Virus record (IMG/VR): IMGVR_UViG_3300041402_000583
Span: 1 to 23,191 of that record
DNA from: a virus
Length of the DNA: 23,191 bases
Reading direction: 5' to 3' (one strand)
Below the pieces are notes generated by a model. The model saw nothing but the letters and a program-made list of their open reading frames with translations, had not been told where the DNA came from and did not search any database. Positions 15,040 through 22,019 of this stretch are shown one piece after another (positions within the stretch are counted from its first letter, which is position 1; every line of letters begins with the position of its first letter). Both the position numbers and the translations under genes were made by a program.

Positions 15040-15272
15040 TAGTTATTCTCCTGTTCAAATAGATTTATTACTTTGCTTTCACCGGCTTTAATTGTGCCCA
15101 GATTGTATATTTGACTTTTCCACGAATATGTCCCATCATCCCACGCAATCACACACCCTCTTGGATCTTCGCTAATATCCCAAACACAATCATCATTTTG
15201 AGGGATAATAAAATGACCTATGAACACTCCAATCAAAAACACCACCAAAATAATTATATATTTCTTTGACAT
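15039..15272 (-). CDS. Small membrane-anchored protein
   Basis: 77 residues. After KK, residues ~5-24 (YIIILVVFLIGVFIGHFIIP) form one transmembrane helix. The remaining ~50 residues contain two Cys (CVWDISEDPRGC) in a compact stretch that could form a disulfide outside the membrane. Start overlaps the upstream stop as TGATG, with GGAG ahead. Function unknown; an o-spanin or holin-type role is possible but has no specific support. Confidence 0.65.
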   Translation of the reverse strand: MSKKYIIILVVFLIGVFIGHFIIPQNDDCVWDISEDPRGCVIAWDDGTYSWKSQIYNLGTIKAGESKVINLFEQENN

Positions 15273-15643
15273 CAGTTAATCTCCAAATTATCAGGTATAT
15301 TTAGTTTTTTTACGAAGTGCGGGAACATCATACCTTGCTTGCCAGTTATCGGGTCGGTGAGTTTGAGGTAAAACTGCTTGCCCTCGCTGTAAACAAGGTT
15401 CTTGTCTATAAGGAGTTGGTCTTTCTTTGGGCCTACCAGGAACCGCTTCCTCTCTAAGTAACCAACCTTAGGGGCAAACCGCTTGGCTATCTCCATAAAC
15501 AGCTTAGCGCTACAATGGGTTGAATTAACAATAAATCCTTTGCTCCGCATGATTTCAATCGCACTTACAATCCTGTCCATAATGTCCGCAGAACGGGTCG
15601 GTTTGGCATTTATCAACGTGATGTTATCATTCTGCATTTTCAT
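15272..15643 (-). CDS. Hypothetical phage protein
   Basis: 123 residues, soluble, mixed alpha/beta. Visible segments: an N-terminal helix (ADIMDRIVSAIEIMRSKGF), AKLFMEIAKRFAPKVGYLERKR, and a beta-rich end (NLVYSEGKQFYLKLTD). No catalytic motif recognised. It overlaps the upstream gene by 4 nt (ATGA) and the downstream gene by 1 nt (TGATG), so it is part of the coupled run between portal and scaffold. Confidence 0.6.
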   Translation of the reverse strand: MKMQNDNITLINAKPTRSADIMDRIVSAIEIMRSKGFIVNSTHCSAKLFMEIAKRFAPKVGYLERKRFLVGPKKDQLLIDKNLVYSEGKQFYLKLTDPITGKQGMMFPHFVKKLNIPDNLEIN

Positions 15644-15888
15644 TCTTTTGCTACTTCTGCCTTTCCAATAAGAATTATGTCAGCCACCACCTTCTCAATC
15701 AAGTCCACCATACCTTCGCCGACCATCAGTTGAATGTCAAACATAATATCGTTATGGACGGCAACCTGCTCTTGAGTTTCAAGCGGCTTCAATACTTGGT
15801 ATAGCTTGTACTCTAATAATTCACTGGCAGTCTCATAGTTAGTTACCAGCTTTTCGCGAACTTTATTGTCAGGGGGCTTTTCTGTCAT
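15640..15888 (-). CDS. Small helical hypothetical protein
   Basis: 82 residues, mostly helical and acidic (REKLVTNYETASELLEYKLY, LETQEQVAVHNDIMFDIQLM, VDLIEKVVADIILIGKAE). The start lies inside the end of the upstream 57-residue gene (20-nt overlap), with AAGGA about 10 nt ahead. No family recognised. Confidence 0.6.
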   Translation of the reverse strand: MTEKPPDNKVREKLVTNYETASELLEYKLYQVLKPLETQEQVAVHNDIMFDIQLMVGEGMVDLIEKVVADIILIGKAEVAKE

Positions 15889-16042
15889 TAAGTTGGTTAT
15901 CCTTTTTAAACCAAGGTAAATCTTCGTGTGTTATATTTTCATTCAATTTTTCTATCTGTTCAAGGTCATCAAGAAGCCACTGCCCTGGATTACCAAGCTG
16001 TTTATTCGCATGTTCTAATAATAAACAACATTTTTCTGCCAT
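15869..16042 (-). CDS. Small 57-residue hypothetical protein
   Basis: Frame starts MAEKCCLLLEHANKQL and continues NPGQWLLDDLEQIEKLNENI to a PWFKKDN end. It has a paired Cys and a helical, Leu/Glu-rich middle. It begins immediately after the upstream stop (TAA|ATG), with GGAG inside the end of the upstream gene, and fills what would otherwise be an empty gap. The junction sequence is the same 16-nt cassette found at 16405-16420. Function unknown. Confidence 0.65.
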   Translation of the reverse strand: MAEKCCLLLEHANKQLGNPGQWLLDDLEQIEKLNENITHEDLPWFKKDNQLNDRKAP

Positions 16043-16054
16043 TTACGTTGCTCC
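16039..16054 (-). repeat. Gene-junction cassette, copy 2
   Basis: Minus strand GGAGCAACGTAAATGG: Shine-Dalgarno GGAG, last codons Ala-Thr, stop TAA, start ATG. The identical 16 nt are at 16405-16420. It ends one gene (YRAGAT) and starts the next. Confidence 0.85.
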
Positions 16055-16291
16055 TGCTCTATAAAAAACCGTAAACTTTCTTCCATTCCACGCAATACCC
16101 ATTGGCCCTGTCGTTATCATAGATACGTTCTTTGAATCCACAGCACCGATATTCATAGGGACGTGGGCTATAAAACCTAAAGCAAACTGTTCCAGTTTTG
16201 TTAAACGAATTGGCTTTACGCCTGCCAATTTTTGTCGAGCAAGTACATCCGCAGAAATTTTAGCTATATCTTCAATTTTAACTGCTTTCAT
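16043..16291 (-). CDS. Hypothetical phage protein, 82 residues
   Basis: N-terminal helix (MKAVKIEDIAKISADVLARQ) and a beta-rich second half (NVSMITTGPMGIAWNGRKFT, VFYRAG). The ATG abuts the upstream stop (TAA|ATG). It ends in the AGAT-stop cassette that carries the next gene's ribosome site. The family is not recognised. Confidence 0.65.
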   Translation of the reverse strand: MKAVKIEDIAKISADVLARQKLAGVKPIRLTKLEQFALGFIAHVPMNIGAVDSKNVSMITTGPMGIAWNGRKFTVFYRAGAT

Positions 16292-16408
16292 TTACACTGC
16301 ATTCCCAATTCTCTCATTCAACCAATCCTCCCACTCTATCTCGTAATCATCCTCTTCATAATATTCGCCATAAACAACTGTTGTTACTTCTGTTACTTCA
16401 TCCTCCAT
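16292..16408 (-). CDS. Very acidic 38-residue protein
   Basis: Frame MEDEVTEVTTVVYGEYYEED continuing DYEIEWEDWLNER to a short end. It is rich in Glu, Asp, Tyr and Trp. It begins directly after the portal stop within the 16-nt cassette and ends directly before the next ATG (TAA|ATG), so both borders support it as a gene. Function unknown; the charge suggests a DNA-mimic or protein-binding peptide, but that is a guess. Confidence 0.6.
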   Translation of the reverse strand: MEDEVTEVTTVVYGEYYEEDDYEIEWEDWLNERIGNAV

Positions 16409-16420
16409 TTACGTTGCTCC
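16405..16420 (-). repeat. Gene-junction cassette, copy 1
   Basis: Minus strand GGAGCAACGTAAATGG at the end of the portal gene (LTGAT-stop) and the start of the 38-residue gene; identical to 16039-16054. Confidence 0.85.
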
Positions 16421-18130
16421 CGTCAATGCTGCTATCGGACTGTTCGGTTCAATATCTTTAGAGGTGCTCTGAACTATCTTTGCAACCTGCTCAGCCTGTT
16501 CGAGCTGTCTGGCCTCTTGTTCCTGCTGGGCCAATACCTCAAGGTATTCCTGGTATTCATCTTCAGGGACTATACAGTTCTGCGGGAAGTTCAAGTCTTC
16601 GAGAACCTTCTCAACGAGCATAGAAGCCCTTACTTTGTATTTGGTTTCAGGCCATCTTTCAAAGATAGGGTCGGCACCCGCAAGTCCGTTGTGGACTCTT
16701 TGTACCCCCAAAAACATCTTCTGCGCCATAGATAGGGGGCCAGTAAACTGAGGGTCAACCTCTCCGCCACTGTACTCGAGTACGACATCCGGGGGCGGCG
16801 GTAATCTTCCGGCCCTGCGTTCAATTTCTATCATCCTGTCATCATTCGGCTTCAATAAGCCGCCCTCGAAGCTCTGAACAGCCGGACCTAACTGCCCGGC
16901 GTTCTCCCCCATCATCTGAAATATCTGATAGGCAGTCGGCGGCTCCTTATGCTCCCTGCTATACTTATCTATCATCTGGAAAAGCTTAATATGAAAATGC
17001 CGCTCTACTTTACTTTCAACCCTATCCGCCATGTCCATGCCAAACGGATACTTCATGTCTTTTCTTATAGGAAACGGGGGCCGATTATAGTCTTCTGCGG
17101 TTTGAGCCCAGGTTGTTCCTCCCGGCATAAGTCGAAGCAAGCCTTTTTGGTTGGCCATTGCCATCATTGCCGGCCTTACTTCACCTTCAGCCGCTTCGTA
17201 TAATGTTTTCCAAAGGGCCTCATTGCCCTTAACATCATATATCGCAAACCAGGCCGGTGTTCGGGCATAAGTCTCGTGGGTGTTCCTGTGATAATGCCAA
17301 GACGAGAATGGCTTTGACCAATAACCGTTTTTGATTAGACTTATCCTGCCTTTTCTAACGGGTAGAGGTTTCTTCTTGAGTACGTCTGCAATCTTTTCAA
17401 TGTAAAACTGCATCCAGGGACGGTTCGGCTTGTACTTCTTGTCATCTTCTTTGAGGTCATTGAATATATCATCATCTTCGGGGTATATGGCCATTATGAA
17501 TTTGTGCTTTTTATAGTGGTCGCCCTGTTTGAGTTCCAATATGAGACCATCACTCAAGCTATCTTTATCGAACATCTTGGCGGCCTGCTTTGCCGTCATT
17601 TCGTATTCCCGGTGATAGGTATCGTCCTCACCAAACCCGTTTTTAGATAGATAGTTCTCCGTGTAGTGTGGGACGGTATAAATCACTCTGCCTGAGCCTA
17701 CATCCTCATCGGCTATTGTTACTGGAGAGCCTATGGAGAGACCATCTTTAATAAAATGAGGTAATATCTCATAATAGTTTGAGTTGCGGTAAGCCCAATA
17801 CATCTGCTCCTCGAACTCCTGCAACCATTTATTGACCTCATCTACGCCCTTGAAGAATTGCTCCCTCATGTGGTAGCGTAACCATTCTATCGAAGGACCA
17901 ACCAAACTACCCTGAAAACCTCTTGCCATTACACCCAAATACCAAGGCCCAGACCCCTCGATAATGTGCGAGCCGAAATTACCTTCCTCGTCTTTAGTCA
18001 ATGTCAAATCAGGGCGAAAACGCTCGACAATAACTTTCCTTGCCGGGTCGAAAGGCTGGCGCTGCTTTACTAACTGCTCGTGACGGTCTATAATCCTGTC
18101 AAATAGGTTTTTTTGGCTGTATTCTGTCAT
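16409..18130 (-). CDS. Head-tail connector (portal) protein, T7-like
   Basis: 573 residues. Fits the podovirus head-tail connector family: an N-terminal helix with RHEQLVKQRQPFD and VIVERFRPDL, then GSGPWYLGVMARGFQGSLVG, PSIEWLRYHM, a helix ending MYWAYRNSNYYEILPHFIKD, GLSIGSPVTIADED, and a middle with FSSWHYHRNTHETYARTPAW. Later come LLRLMPGGTTW and a helical, barrel-like C-terminal region with PPPDVVLEYSGGEVDPQFTG. The last ~60 residues are Gln/Glu-rich. The dodecameric portal sits at one capsid vertex, is the docking site for the terminase, and joins to the adaptor encoded at the left edge. The start overlaps the upstream stop (ATGA). Length fits the family. Confidence 0.9.
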   Translation of the reverse strand: MTEYSQKNLFDRIIDRHEQLVKQRQPFDPARKVIVERFRPDLTLTKDEEGNFGSHIIEGSGPWYLGVMARGFQGSLVGPSIEWLRYHMREQFFKGVDEVNKWLQEFEEQMYWAYRNSNYYEILPHFIKDGLSIGSPVTIADEDVGSGRVIYTVPHYTENYLSKNGFGEDDTYHREYEMTAKQAAKMFDKDSLSDGLILELKQGDHYKKHKFIMAIYPEDDDIFNDLKEDDKKYKPNRPWMQFYIEKIADVLKKKPLPVRKGRISLIKNGYWSKPFSSWHYHRNTHETYARTPAWFAIYDVKGNEALWKTLYEAAEGEVRPAMMAMANQKGLLRLMPGGTTWAQTAEDYNRPPFPIRKDMKYPFGMDMADRVESKVERHFHIKLFQMIDKYSREHKEPPTAYQIFQMMGENAGQLGPAVQSFEGGLLKPNDDRMIEIERRAGRLPPPPDVVLEYSGGEVDPQFTGPLSMAQKMFLGVQRVHNGLAGADPIFERWPETKYKVRASMLVEKVLEDLNFPQNCIVPEDEYQEYLEVLAQQEQEARQLEQAEQVAKIVQSTSKDIEPNSPIAALTGAT

Positions 18131-18306
18131 CTCGACATTACCGTTGAATGTTTCCTTTTTACCGCACTATTTGCTTGCTTTATGGCACTTCCTTCACTAT
18201 CGCCGGAAGCTAAGGCACTATTGGCCACGTGTGCCCACTGCCTTTTCTTGGCTGGCGTGTCGGCCTTCTTTGTAAATCTCATAGCATCATTCGCTGTCCA
18301 GGGCAT
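18127..18306 (-). CDS. Conserved-type small basic phage protein (59 residues)
   Basis: Frame MPWTANDAMRFTKKADTPAK, then RQWAHVANSALASGD, EGSAIKQANSAVKR and a short end. The pattern (M-P-W-T...A-x-RFTKKA...QW..VAN.AL...G...AI..AN..V) is one I recall in small proteins next to phage portal genes, usually of unknown function. It is basic and helical. Start overlaps the upstream stop (TGATG) and the end overlaps the portal ATG (ATGA), consistent with tight coupling. Confidence 0.75.
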   Translation of the reverse strand: MPWTANDAMRFTKKADTPAKKRQWAHVANSALASGDSEGSAIKQANSAVKRKHSTVMSR

Positions 18307-18590
18307 CAGTTATCCTCTTCTGGTTCGTTTGGCTCTGGGGATTCTTTTCTATATACTTTCTCGCCGTATTTTGGCCAAGTTGAGAAATAATCTAACTTGT
18401 TTGGTTCGTTTGGCTCAGCAACTTTCCAACCAGCGTCAAAGGTTTCATTTGACGAATCTTCCAAAACAACCCGTGGCGAAACACTAACTACTACAAAAAG
18501 GATAATTAGTAATACCCAAGTAAAAATGAACATTGTAACAATATGCTCATACATTTTTTGCCGTTCAGGGTCTTTTAGTAATGGTATCAT
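18306..18590 (-). CDS. Membrane protein with EPNEPN repeats
   Basis: 94 residues. A transmembrane helix at ~18-38 (VTMFIFTWVLLIILFVVVSV) follows a short charged N-terminus. The outer part has FDAGWKVAEPNEPNKLDYF and ends with PEPNEPEED. EPNEPN-type repeats are, in my experience, frequent in Planctomycetes (Phycisphaerae) proteins, so this is the best host hint in the window, though weak. GGGAG precedes the ATG, inside the end of the upstream gene. Function unknown. Confidence 0.65.
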   Translation of the reverse strand: MIPLLKDPERQKMYEHIVTMFIFTWVLLIILFVVVSVSPRVVLEDSSNETFDAGWKVAEPNEPNKLDYFSTWPKYGEKVYRKESPEPNEPEEDN

Positions 18591-18745
18591 TCTCTATTCT
18601 CCCGTGGCTTGGGTGAGTTACAAAAGGTAAATCCCATTTCAATCATACCTTCTTCGGCTTTCTGAACACAATTACATACTGCCCGTCTTCTTGCAATATT
18701 CGGGTCTTTTGTCTCTGGTAAACCACATCTTGGGCATTTATCCAT
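18587..18745 (-). CDS. Small Cys-rich protein with C-terminal NSPKP tag
   Basis: 52 residues. CPRCG near the N-terminus and CNC in the middle could make a zinc-ribbon-like site. The end reads FCNSPKPRENRE; NSPKP also ends the RyR-domain protein at 21068-21454. The Shine-Dalgarno (AGGATAGGACG) lies after the TerL stop, and the end overlaps the next ATG (ATGA). Function unknown. Confidence 0.65.
   Translation of the reverse strand: MDKCPRCGLPETKDPNIARRRAVCNCVQKAEEGMIEMGFTFCNSPKPRENRE
18604..18620 (-). repeat. 17-nt direct repeat, copy 1 (codes NSPKP)
   Basis: Plus-strand gtggcttgggtgagtta at 18604-18620 recurs exactly at 21082-21098. Both copies are read in the same frame at the C-terminal ends of two different genes. 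Confidence 0.85.
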
Positions 18746-18762
18746 ACTTCGTCCTATCCTAC

Positions 18763-20364
18763 TCACCCGAAATTCAAAGGGTTAAAACCACCATAGGGGT
18801 TGCTCTCAGTATCTATATTAGCCGGTATCGGGTTTGGATAGCCGATACGCTGGCCATCTATCATCAACTGCCATCTATAAGCCCTTGCCAAGTGTCTCAA
18901 AGCGTCTGCTACGTGCCTTGTCCAGTCCTTCACTGGCTCATTGTGATAGGCGGGCTTATCGTCTGTACTCAAGGCTTCATTCTTTTTCAGTCTATATGTC
19001 TTGACGGCGGTCACGAAATCCTTGCAATTTCGGCGGTTAATCCTGAGCTTAGGGAATATCGCCCGTACATCCTGAATGCCATCATTGAATGAATGTTTAG
19101 TGACGATGCTCATACCATAGCCGAGTTGGGCAAACTCATCCACTAAGGTTTTGCCCGTGGCAAGGCTCTTGCGGTTACTGCCTATCTCCGGGTCTAAGTC
19201 CGGTCCCGCCCAATGCCCCTGCCTCTTTGAATATATGTAAGGCTTCGAGTCCATCACTTTACAATAAACGGGCACACCTAAGCCTGAATTGTCATAATAG
19301 AAGTCGATTACCCTGATAGTGTCCTGAATGAACTGAACGTAAAGTATGGCCGTGTAAATATCGCCGTAATCGGCAAAGGTGTAAACCTGGGCGGTTTCCT
19401 CCCAAGGATAATCCCCAATATGTTTATCGCTTTCCAACTCAGCCATCTTGCTGCCGAAAAATGTTCCCTCCAGCCATTCAGGGAATTGGCCTAAACACTT
19501 AATCTTGAAGGTGTTACTATGCTCACCATGCTCCTTCTTCATTCGGTTGTAATAATCTCGGCCAGCTACATTAGGGATAACCTCTCGATTCTGCTTATAA
19601 TTAGGTGTATCCGTTACCGCAATATTGATTACATTCCAGCCTGAACCTGGCTGACATACCTTATAAAATATTCCTGTCGGGTCGGTAGGATTACCAATGG
19701 CAAGCACTTTGCACCGCTCATTGATAATCAAGCCTTCAAGCATAGCTTTCCATATCGCTCGTAAGATTCCACCTGCTTCGTCAAGAACACATAAAACCCA
19801 CTTATTATGCCATCCGACTATTTTTGTGGCGTGCTCGGTTGCAGTGTCCGGGCTGGTACTAAAACCAAGGGCAAAATTCTTTTCCCATAATGCTCGTTGC
19901 TCGGGGTTTAATATTTCAAGCACTTCCTTTGAAGGCTTGCAGTCCCACATCAAAGATGTCATTCTGCCGCCTAAATTAATCTTAGCTCCTGCATGAGCTG
20001 CATGAATCTCTTTCCATAACTGGTTTTTGACGAGATTATCGCTGGGGGCTGTCGTGATGACTGTGGATGGATTAAAACAAGATTTGAACCACGTTACTAT
20101 CCTGCCTGCACCGTAAGTCTTAGAAACGTCGTGGCACGCTGGGACTGCCGTGAATTGATTATCACGGACCGAATTGGCTATTTCTTCCATTTTCGGCCAG
20201 AAATGCTCAGGCTTTACGTCTAAGCAAGTGGTGATAAATCCCTTTGGATCTTGCTGGTATCTATCCCACTGTTCCGCTAATAGCTTTTGTTCGGTTGTCG
20301 CTGTTACCAAGATTAACCCCAACAATAGCCAAAATATCAAATATTGTTTGCCCTTTTTGTTCAT
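18763..20364 (-). CDS. terL: Terminase large subunit
   Basis: 533 residues from ATG 20364. P-loop region ACHDVSKTYGAGRIVTWF (76-93), TVITTAPSD (101-109), Walker B WVLCVLDEAGG (189-199) and coupling motif KVLAIGNPTDPTG (219-231) give the ATPase. The nuclease half has TFADYGD (329-335), IRVIDFYYDN (350-359) and the closing acidic helix HVADALRHLA (484-493). It pumps DNA through the portal and cuts it. The P-loop has Ser where Gly normally precedes Lys-Thr. The first ~24 residues are hydrophobic but lie entirely in the overlap with terS, out of frame with it. The true start may therefore be a TTG near 20310 rather than a real signal sequence. Confidence 0.93.
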   Translation of the reverse strand: MNKKGKQYLIFWLLLGLILVTATTEQKLLAEQWDRYQQDPKGFITTCLDVKPEHFWPKMEEIANSVRDNQFTAVPACHDVSKTYGAGRIVTWFKSCFNPSTVITTAPSDNLVKNQLWKEIHAAHAGAKINLGGRMTSLMWDCKPSKEVLEILNPEQRALWEKNFALGFSTSPDTATEHATKIVGWHNKWVLCVLDEAGGILRAIWKAMLEGLIINERCKVLAIGNPTDPTGIFYKVCQPGSGWNVINIAVTDTPNYKQNREVIPNVAGRDYYNRMKKEHGEHSNTFKIKCLGQFPEWLEGTFFGSKMAELESDKHIGDYPWEETAQVYTFADYGDIYTAILYVQFIQDTIRVIDFYYDNSGLGVPVYCKVMDSKPYIYSKRQGHWAGPDLDPEIGSNRKSLATGKTLVDEFAQLGYGMSIVTKHSFNDGIQDVRAIFPKLRINRRNCKDFVTAVKTYRLKKNEALSTDDKPAYHNEPVKDWTRHVADALRHLARAYRWQLMIDGQRIGYPNPIPANIDTESNPYGGFNPLNFG

Positions 20365-20848
20365 TATCTTTCTGGTATATCCCTAAATGCTTGCCCAACT
20401 GCTCTAACGCATTGAGCTTGCTGCACAGCTTGAATTGAGTGGTTGTGTACTCTCTACTGTCATCTTTGTTCTTTGTAGTGCTTATCTTTATAGACTCGAT
20501 AGCAGCTAATACGCTACGCTCAATATCATCAAAGCTTTTCAAGTGCGTTTCGCCATCCTCGTCAACTGTCAGGTAATCCTCAATGTTGCTAAATCCTATT
20601 TTCGCAAGCTCTAATACTACATCGTCGGCTTTTATTAGTGTACGCTCAGACCTCTCGGACTTCAAGCGGGCTATTTCATTTTGAATACCAACTTTTACCA
20701 ACTTTTTAGGTCCAGTTTGGTTTACTGTTCTTGCACAGTATCCCGCCCTAAGCGCTGCCTGTGTAGCATTAAGATCGATGATATATTCTTCACAAAACCT
20801 CTGCTGTCTGGGATTTAACTTTCCTTTTGTTGTTTTCTTTTTGCCCAT
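20261..20848 (-). CDS. terS: Terminase small subunit (Terminase_2-like)
   Basis: 195 residues. The N-terminal block LNPRQQRFCEEYIIDLNATQ and AALRAGYCARTVNQTGPKKL is the helix-turn-helix DNA-binding part typical of this family. A helical oligomerisation region follows (VGIQNEIARLKSER), then NIEDYLTVDEDGET, and LCSKLNALEQLGKHLGIY near the end. It recognises the packaging site and recruits TerL. It is preceded by AAAAG only, so a weak ribosome site. Its 3' end overlaps the TerL frame by about 104 nt if TerL starts at its first ATG. Confidence 0.9.
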   Translation of the reverse strand: MGKKKTTKGKLNPRQQRFCEEYIIDLNATQAALRAGYCARTVNQTGPKKLVKVGIQNEIARLKSERSERTLIKADDVVLELAKIGFSNIEDYLTVDEDGETHLKSFDDIERSVLAAIESIKISTTKNKDDSREYTTTQFKLCSKLNALEQLGKHLGIYQKDNEQKGQTIFDILAIVGVNLGNSDNRTKAISGTVG

Positions 20849-20879
20849 TACTTTTAGGTACTCGCTAATGTTTTAGGTT

Positions 20880-21059
20880 CTATTCTCCTTTGGCTCTCAA
20901 TACTGCTCTTACCGTTACTCTATCAAATTCCTTTGTTTCTTCATCCAGCAAAGAATAATCTCCCCCTGTCCAGTATTCTAAACCGTGCTTCTTTTTGTAT
21001 TGCTCACAATATGCCTTGTGAACAACTTCAGCTAATCTCTCAATCTCAACATTACTCAT
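20880..21059 (-). CDS. Small 59-residue phage protein, RyR-like ending
   Basis: Frame MSNVEIERLAEVVHKAYCEQ, KKKHGLEYWTGGDYSLLDEE, ending TKEFDRVTVRAVLRAKGE. The LAEVVHKAY and DEETKEFDRVTVRAVL parts resemble the helices of RyR-type phage mini-domains, whose function is not settled. It lies 8 nt past the RyR-domain gene. No clear Shine-Dalgarno is visible; an AGGAAG within the end of that gene is 16 nt away. Confidence 0.65.
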   Translation of the reverse strand: MSNVEIERLAEVVHKAYCEQYKKKHGLEYWTGGDYSLLDEETKEFDRVTVRAVLRAKGE

Positions 21060-21067
21060 ACAGAGTA

Positions 21068-21454
21068 TTATTTATCTTCCTGTGGCTTGGGTGAGTTATA
21101 AATCCATTGCCTTGCAATTTCGCAAAGCGCAACAAATACAGCATCTTTATCTCTTTCTAACTGCCCAAGGTCAGCATAAGGAACAAGGTCAGGATGAATT
21201 TTATTCTCCTTGCTATATTTTGTCCCATATACCCATCCCATTGAAAAATATGATTGCATCCAACTACCGTGTAATTCTTCTGGCGAATGAGAACGTTGCT
21301 CTCCACATTGTCGCTCAATAACTTTTAGAAATTGCTTTTTGAACGGCTCTTCACGCTCATCCCATACAACAGGAATAATTGGAGCGCCTGCGGCTTTAGC
21401 AGCAATCCGTGCTGAATTATATACAAATTCTGCTCTTTGTTCTGTTATACTCAT
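21068..21454 (-). CDS. RyR-domain protein
   Basis: 128 residues. Residues ~60-115 fit the RyR domain pattern: LHGSWMQSYFSMGWVYGTKY, then KIHPDLVPYADLGQLERDKD and a helix FVALCEIARQW. RyR domains are named for ryanodine receptors and also occur in many phages, where their role is unknown. The N-terminal 55 residues contain PIIPVVWDEREEPFKKQFLK. The protein ends YNSPKPQEDK, a tag shared with the 52-residue protein at 18587-18745. AAGGGATGAAGA precedes the ATG. Confidence 0.75.
   Translation of the reverse strand: MSITEQRAEFVYNSARIAAKAAGAPIIPVVWDEREEPFKKQFLKVIERQCGEQRSHSPEELHGSWMQSYFSMGWVYGTKYSKENKIHPDLVPYADLGQLERDKDAVFVALCEIARQWIYNSPKPQEDK
21082..21098 (-). repeat. 17-nt direct repeat, copy 2 (codes NSPKP)
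   Basis: Exact copy of 18604-18620, at the end of the RyR-domain gene; flanking bases also match in part, including a purine-rich GGA following it. Confidence 0.85.
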
Positions 21455-21464
21455 TCTTCATCCC

Positions 21465-21530
21465 TTAATTACAATAACACTCACCGTATGGTGCGTAATG
21501 GTCGATTATCTTCCAGAATAACCATAACAT
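21465..21530 (-). CDS. Possible 21-residue peptide
   Basis: The frame MLWLFWKIIDHYAPYGECYC ends one residue later. Its ATG abuts the stop of the 104-aa gene (TAA|ATG), the same junction style as other genes here, and its stop is followed by AAGGGA for the next gene. It is short and hydrophobic-aromatic, and has no ribosome site of its own, so this is tentative. Confidence 0.35.
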   Translation of the reverse strand: MLWLFWKIIDHYAPYGECYCN

Positions 21531-21845
21531 TTAATCAGCGGTTCCCTTTATATTCTCAAGTAAACAATTAAGCTGTTCACAAGCCTGTACCACAGTTATC
21601 GGCGTTGTCATAGTTTCGTTTTCATAATCGTCTGCGCTTTGCACGACTTGCTTACACGCCTTGACTATTAGTTTAGTGTTTCCGCACATTTCAGGATATT
21701 CTATCGTTGCGAGAGGCTGGCTGGCGACTTCACTTGAATTGACCCGCGTTTCCGGCTTAATAACAAGGGTGTTTTTTCCTTTAACCTCTGGCGGCGCGCT
21801 GGTGAGCCTACAACTCAAAGCCTCAAGTTTCGGATCACTTATCAT
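21531..21845 (-). CDS. Hypothetical protein, 104 residues
   Basis: Residues 1-45 are probably disordered (Ser/Pro/Lys/Val mix, APPEVKGKNTLVIKPET). Residues ~55-104 are helical with four Cys (MCGNTKLIVKACKQV, TVVQACEQLNCLLENIK). The start overlaps the end of the upstream 45-residue Cys-rich gene. Function not recognised. Confidence 0.6.
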   Translation of the reverse strand: MISDPKLEALSCRLTSAPPEVKGKNTLVIKPETRVNSSEVASQPLATIEYPEMCGNTKLIVKACKQVVQSADDYENETMTTPITVVQACEQLNCLLENIKGTAD

Positions 21846-21972
21846 TTAACTTCTCAATTTCTTCATTCATTGCTGTAATAGTCATTTCGTATTGCAAACA
21901 ATCGTTTTCTTTGAACTGGCCTATATTTACGCAGTTCTTGCTATATTTGCACGTTTTGCAGTCTTTGTTCAT
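21835..21972 (-). CDS. Small Cys-rich protein (45 residues)
   Basis: Frame MNKDCKTCKYSKNCVNIGQF, then KENDCLQYEM and a charged helix. Cys at 5, 8, 14 and 25 (CX2CX5CX10C) could bind zinc. AAGAGAAGAG lies just before the ATG. Its end overlaps the next gene's ATG. Function unknown. Confidence 0.6.
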   Translation of the reverse strand: MNKDCKTCKYSKNCVNIGQFKENDCLQYEMTITAMNEEIEKLNDK

Positions 21973-22019
21973 TCTCTTCTCTTATTTCCTGCTTTATGCT
22001 GTCCATGTGAGCTTTGTAA

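Noticed and set aside
15039-15272. Spanin or holin call for the small membrane protein
   Set aside because: One transmembrane helix and a short Cys-containing tail are not enough, and no lysozyme or endolysin gene is in the window.
21941-22006. 21-codon frame MDSIKQEIREENEQRLQ...
   Set aside because: Too short and largely overlapped by the 45-residue Cys gene; no independent support.
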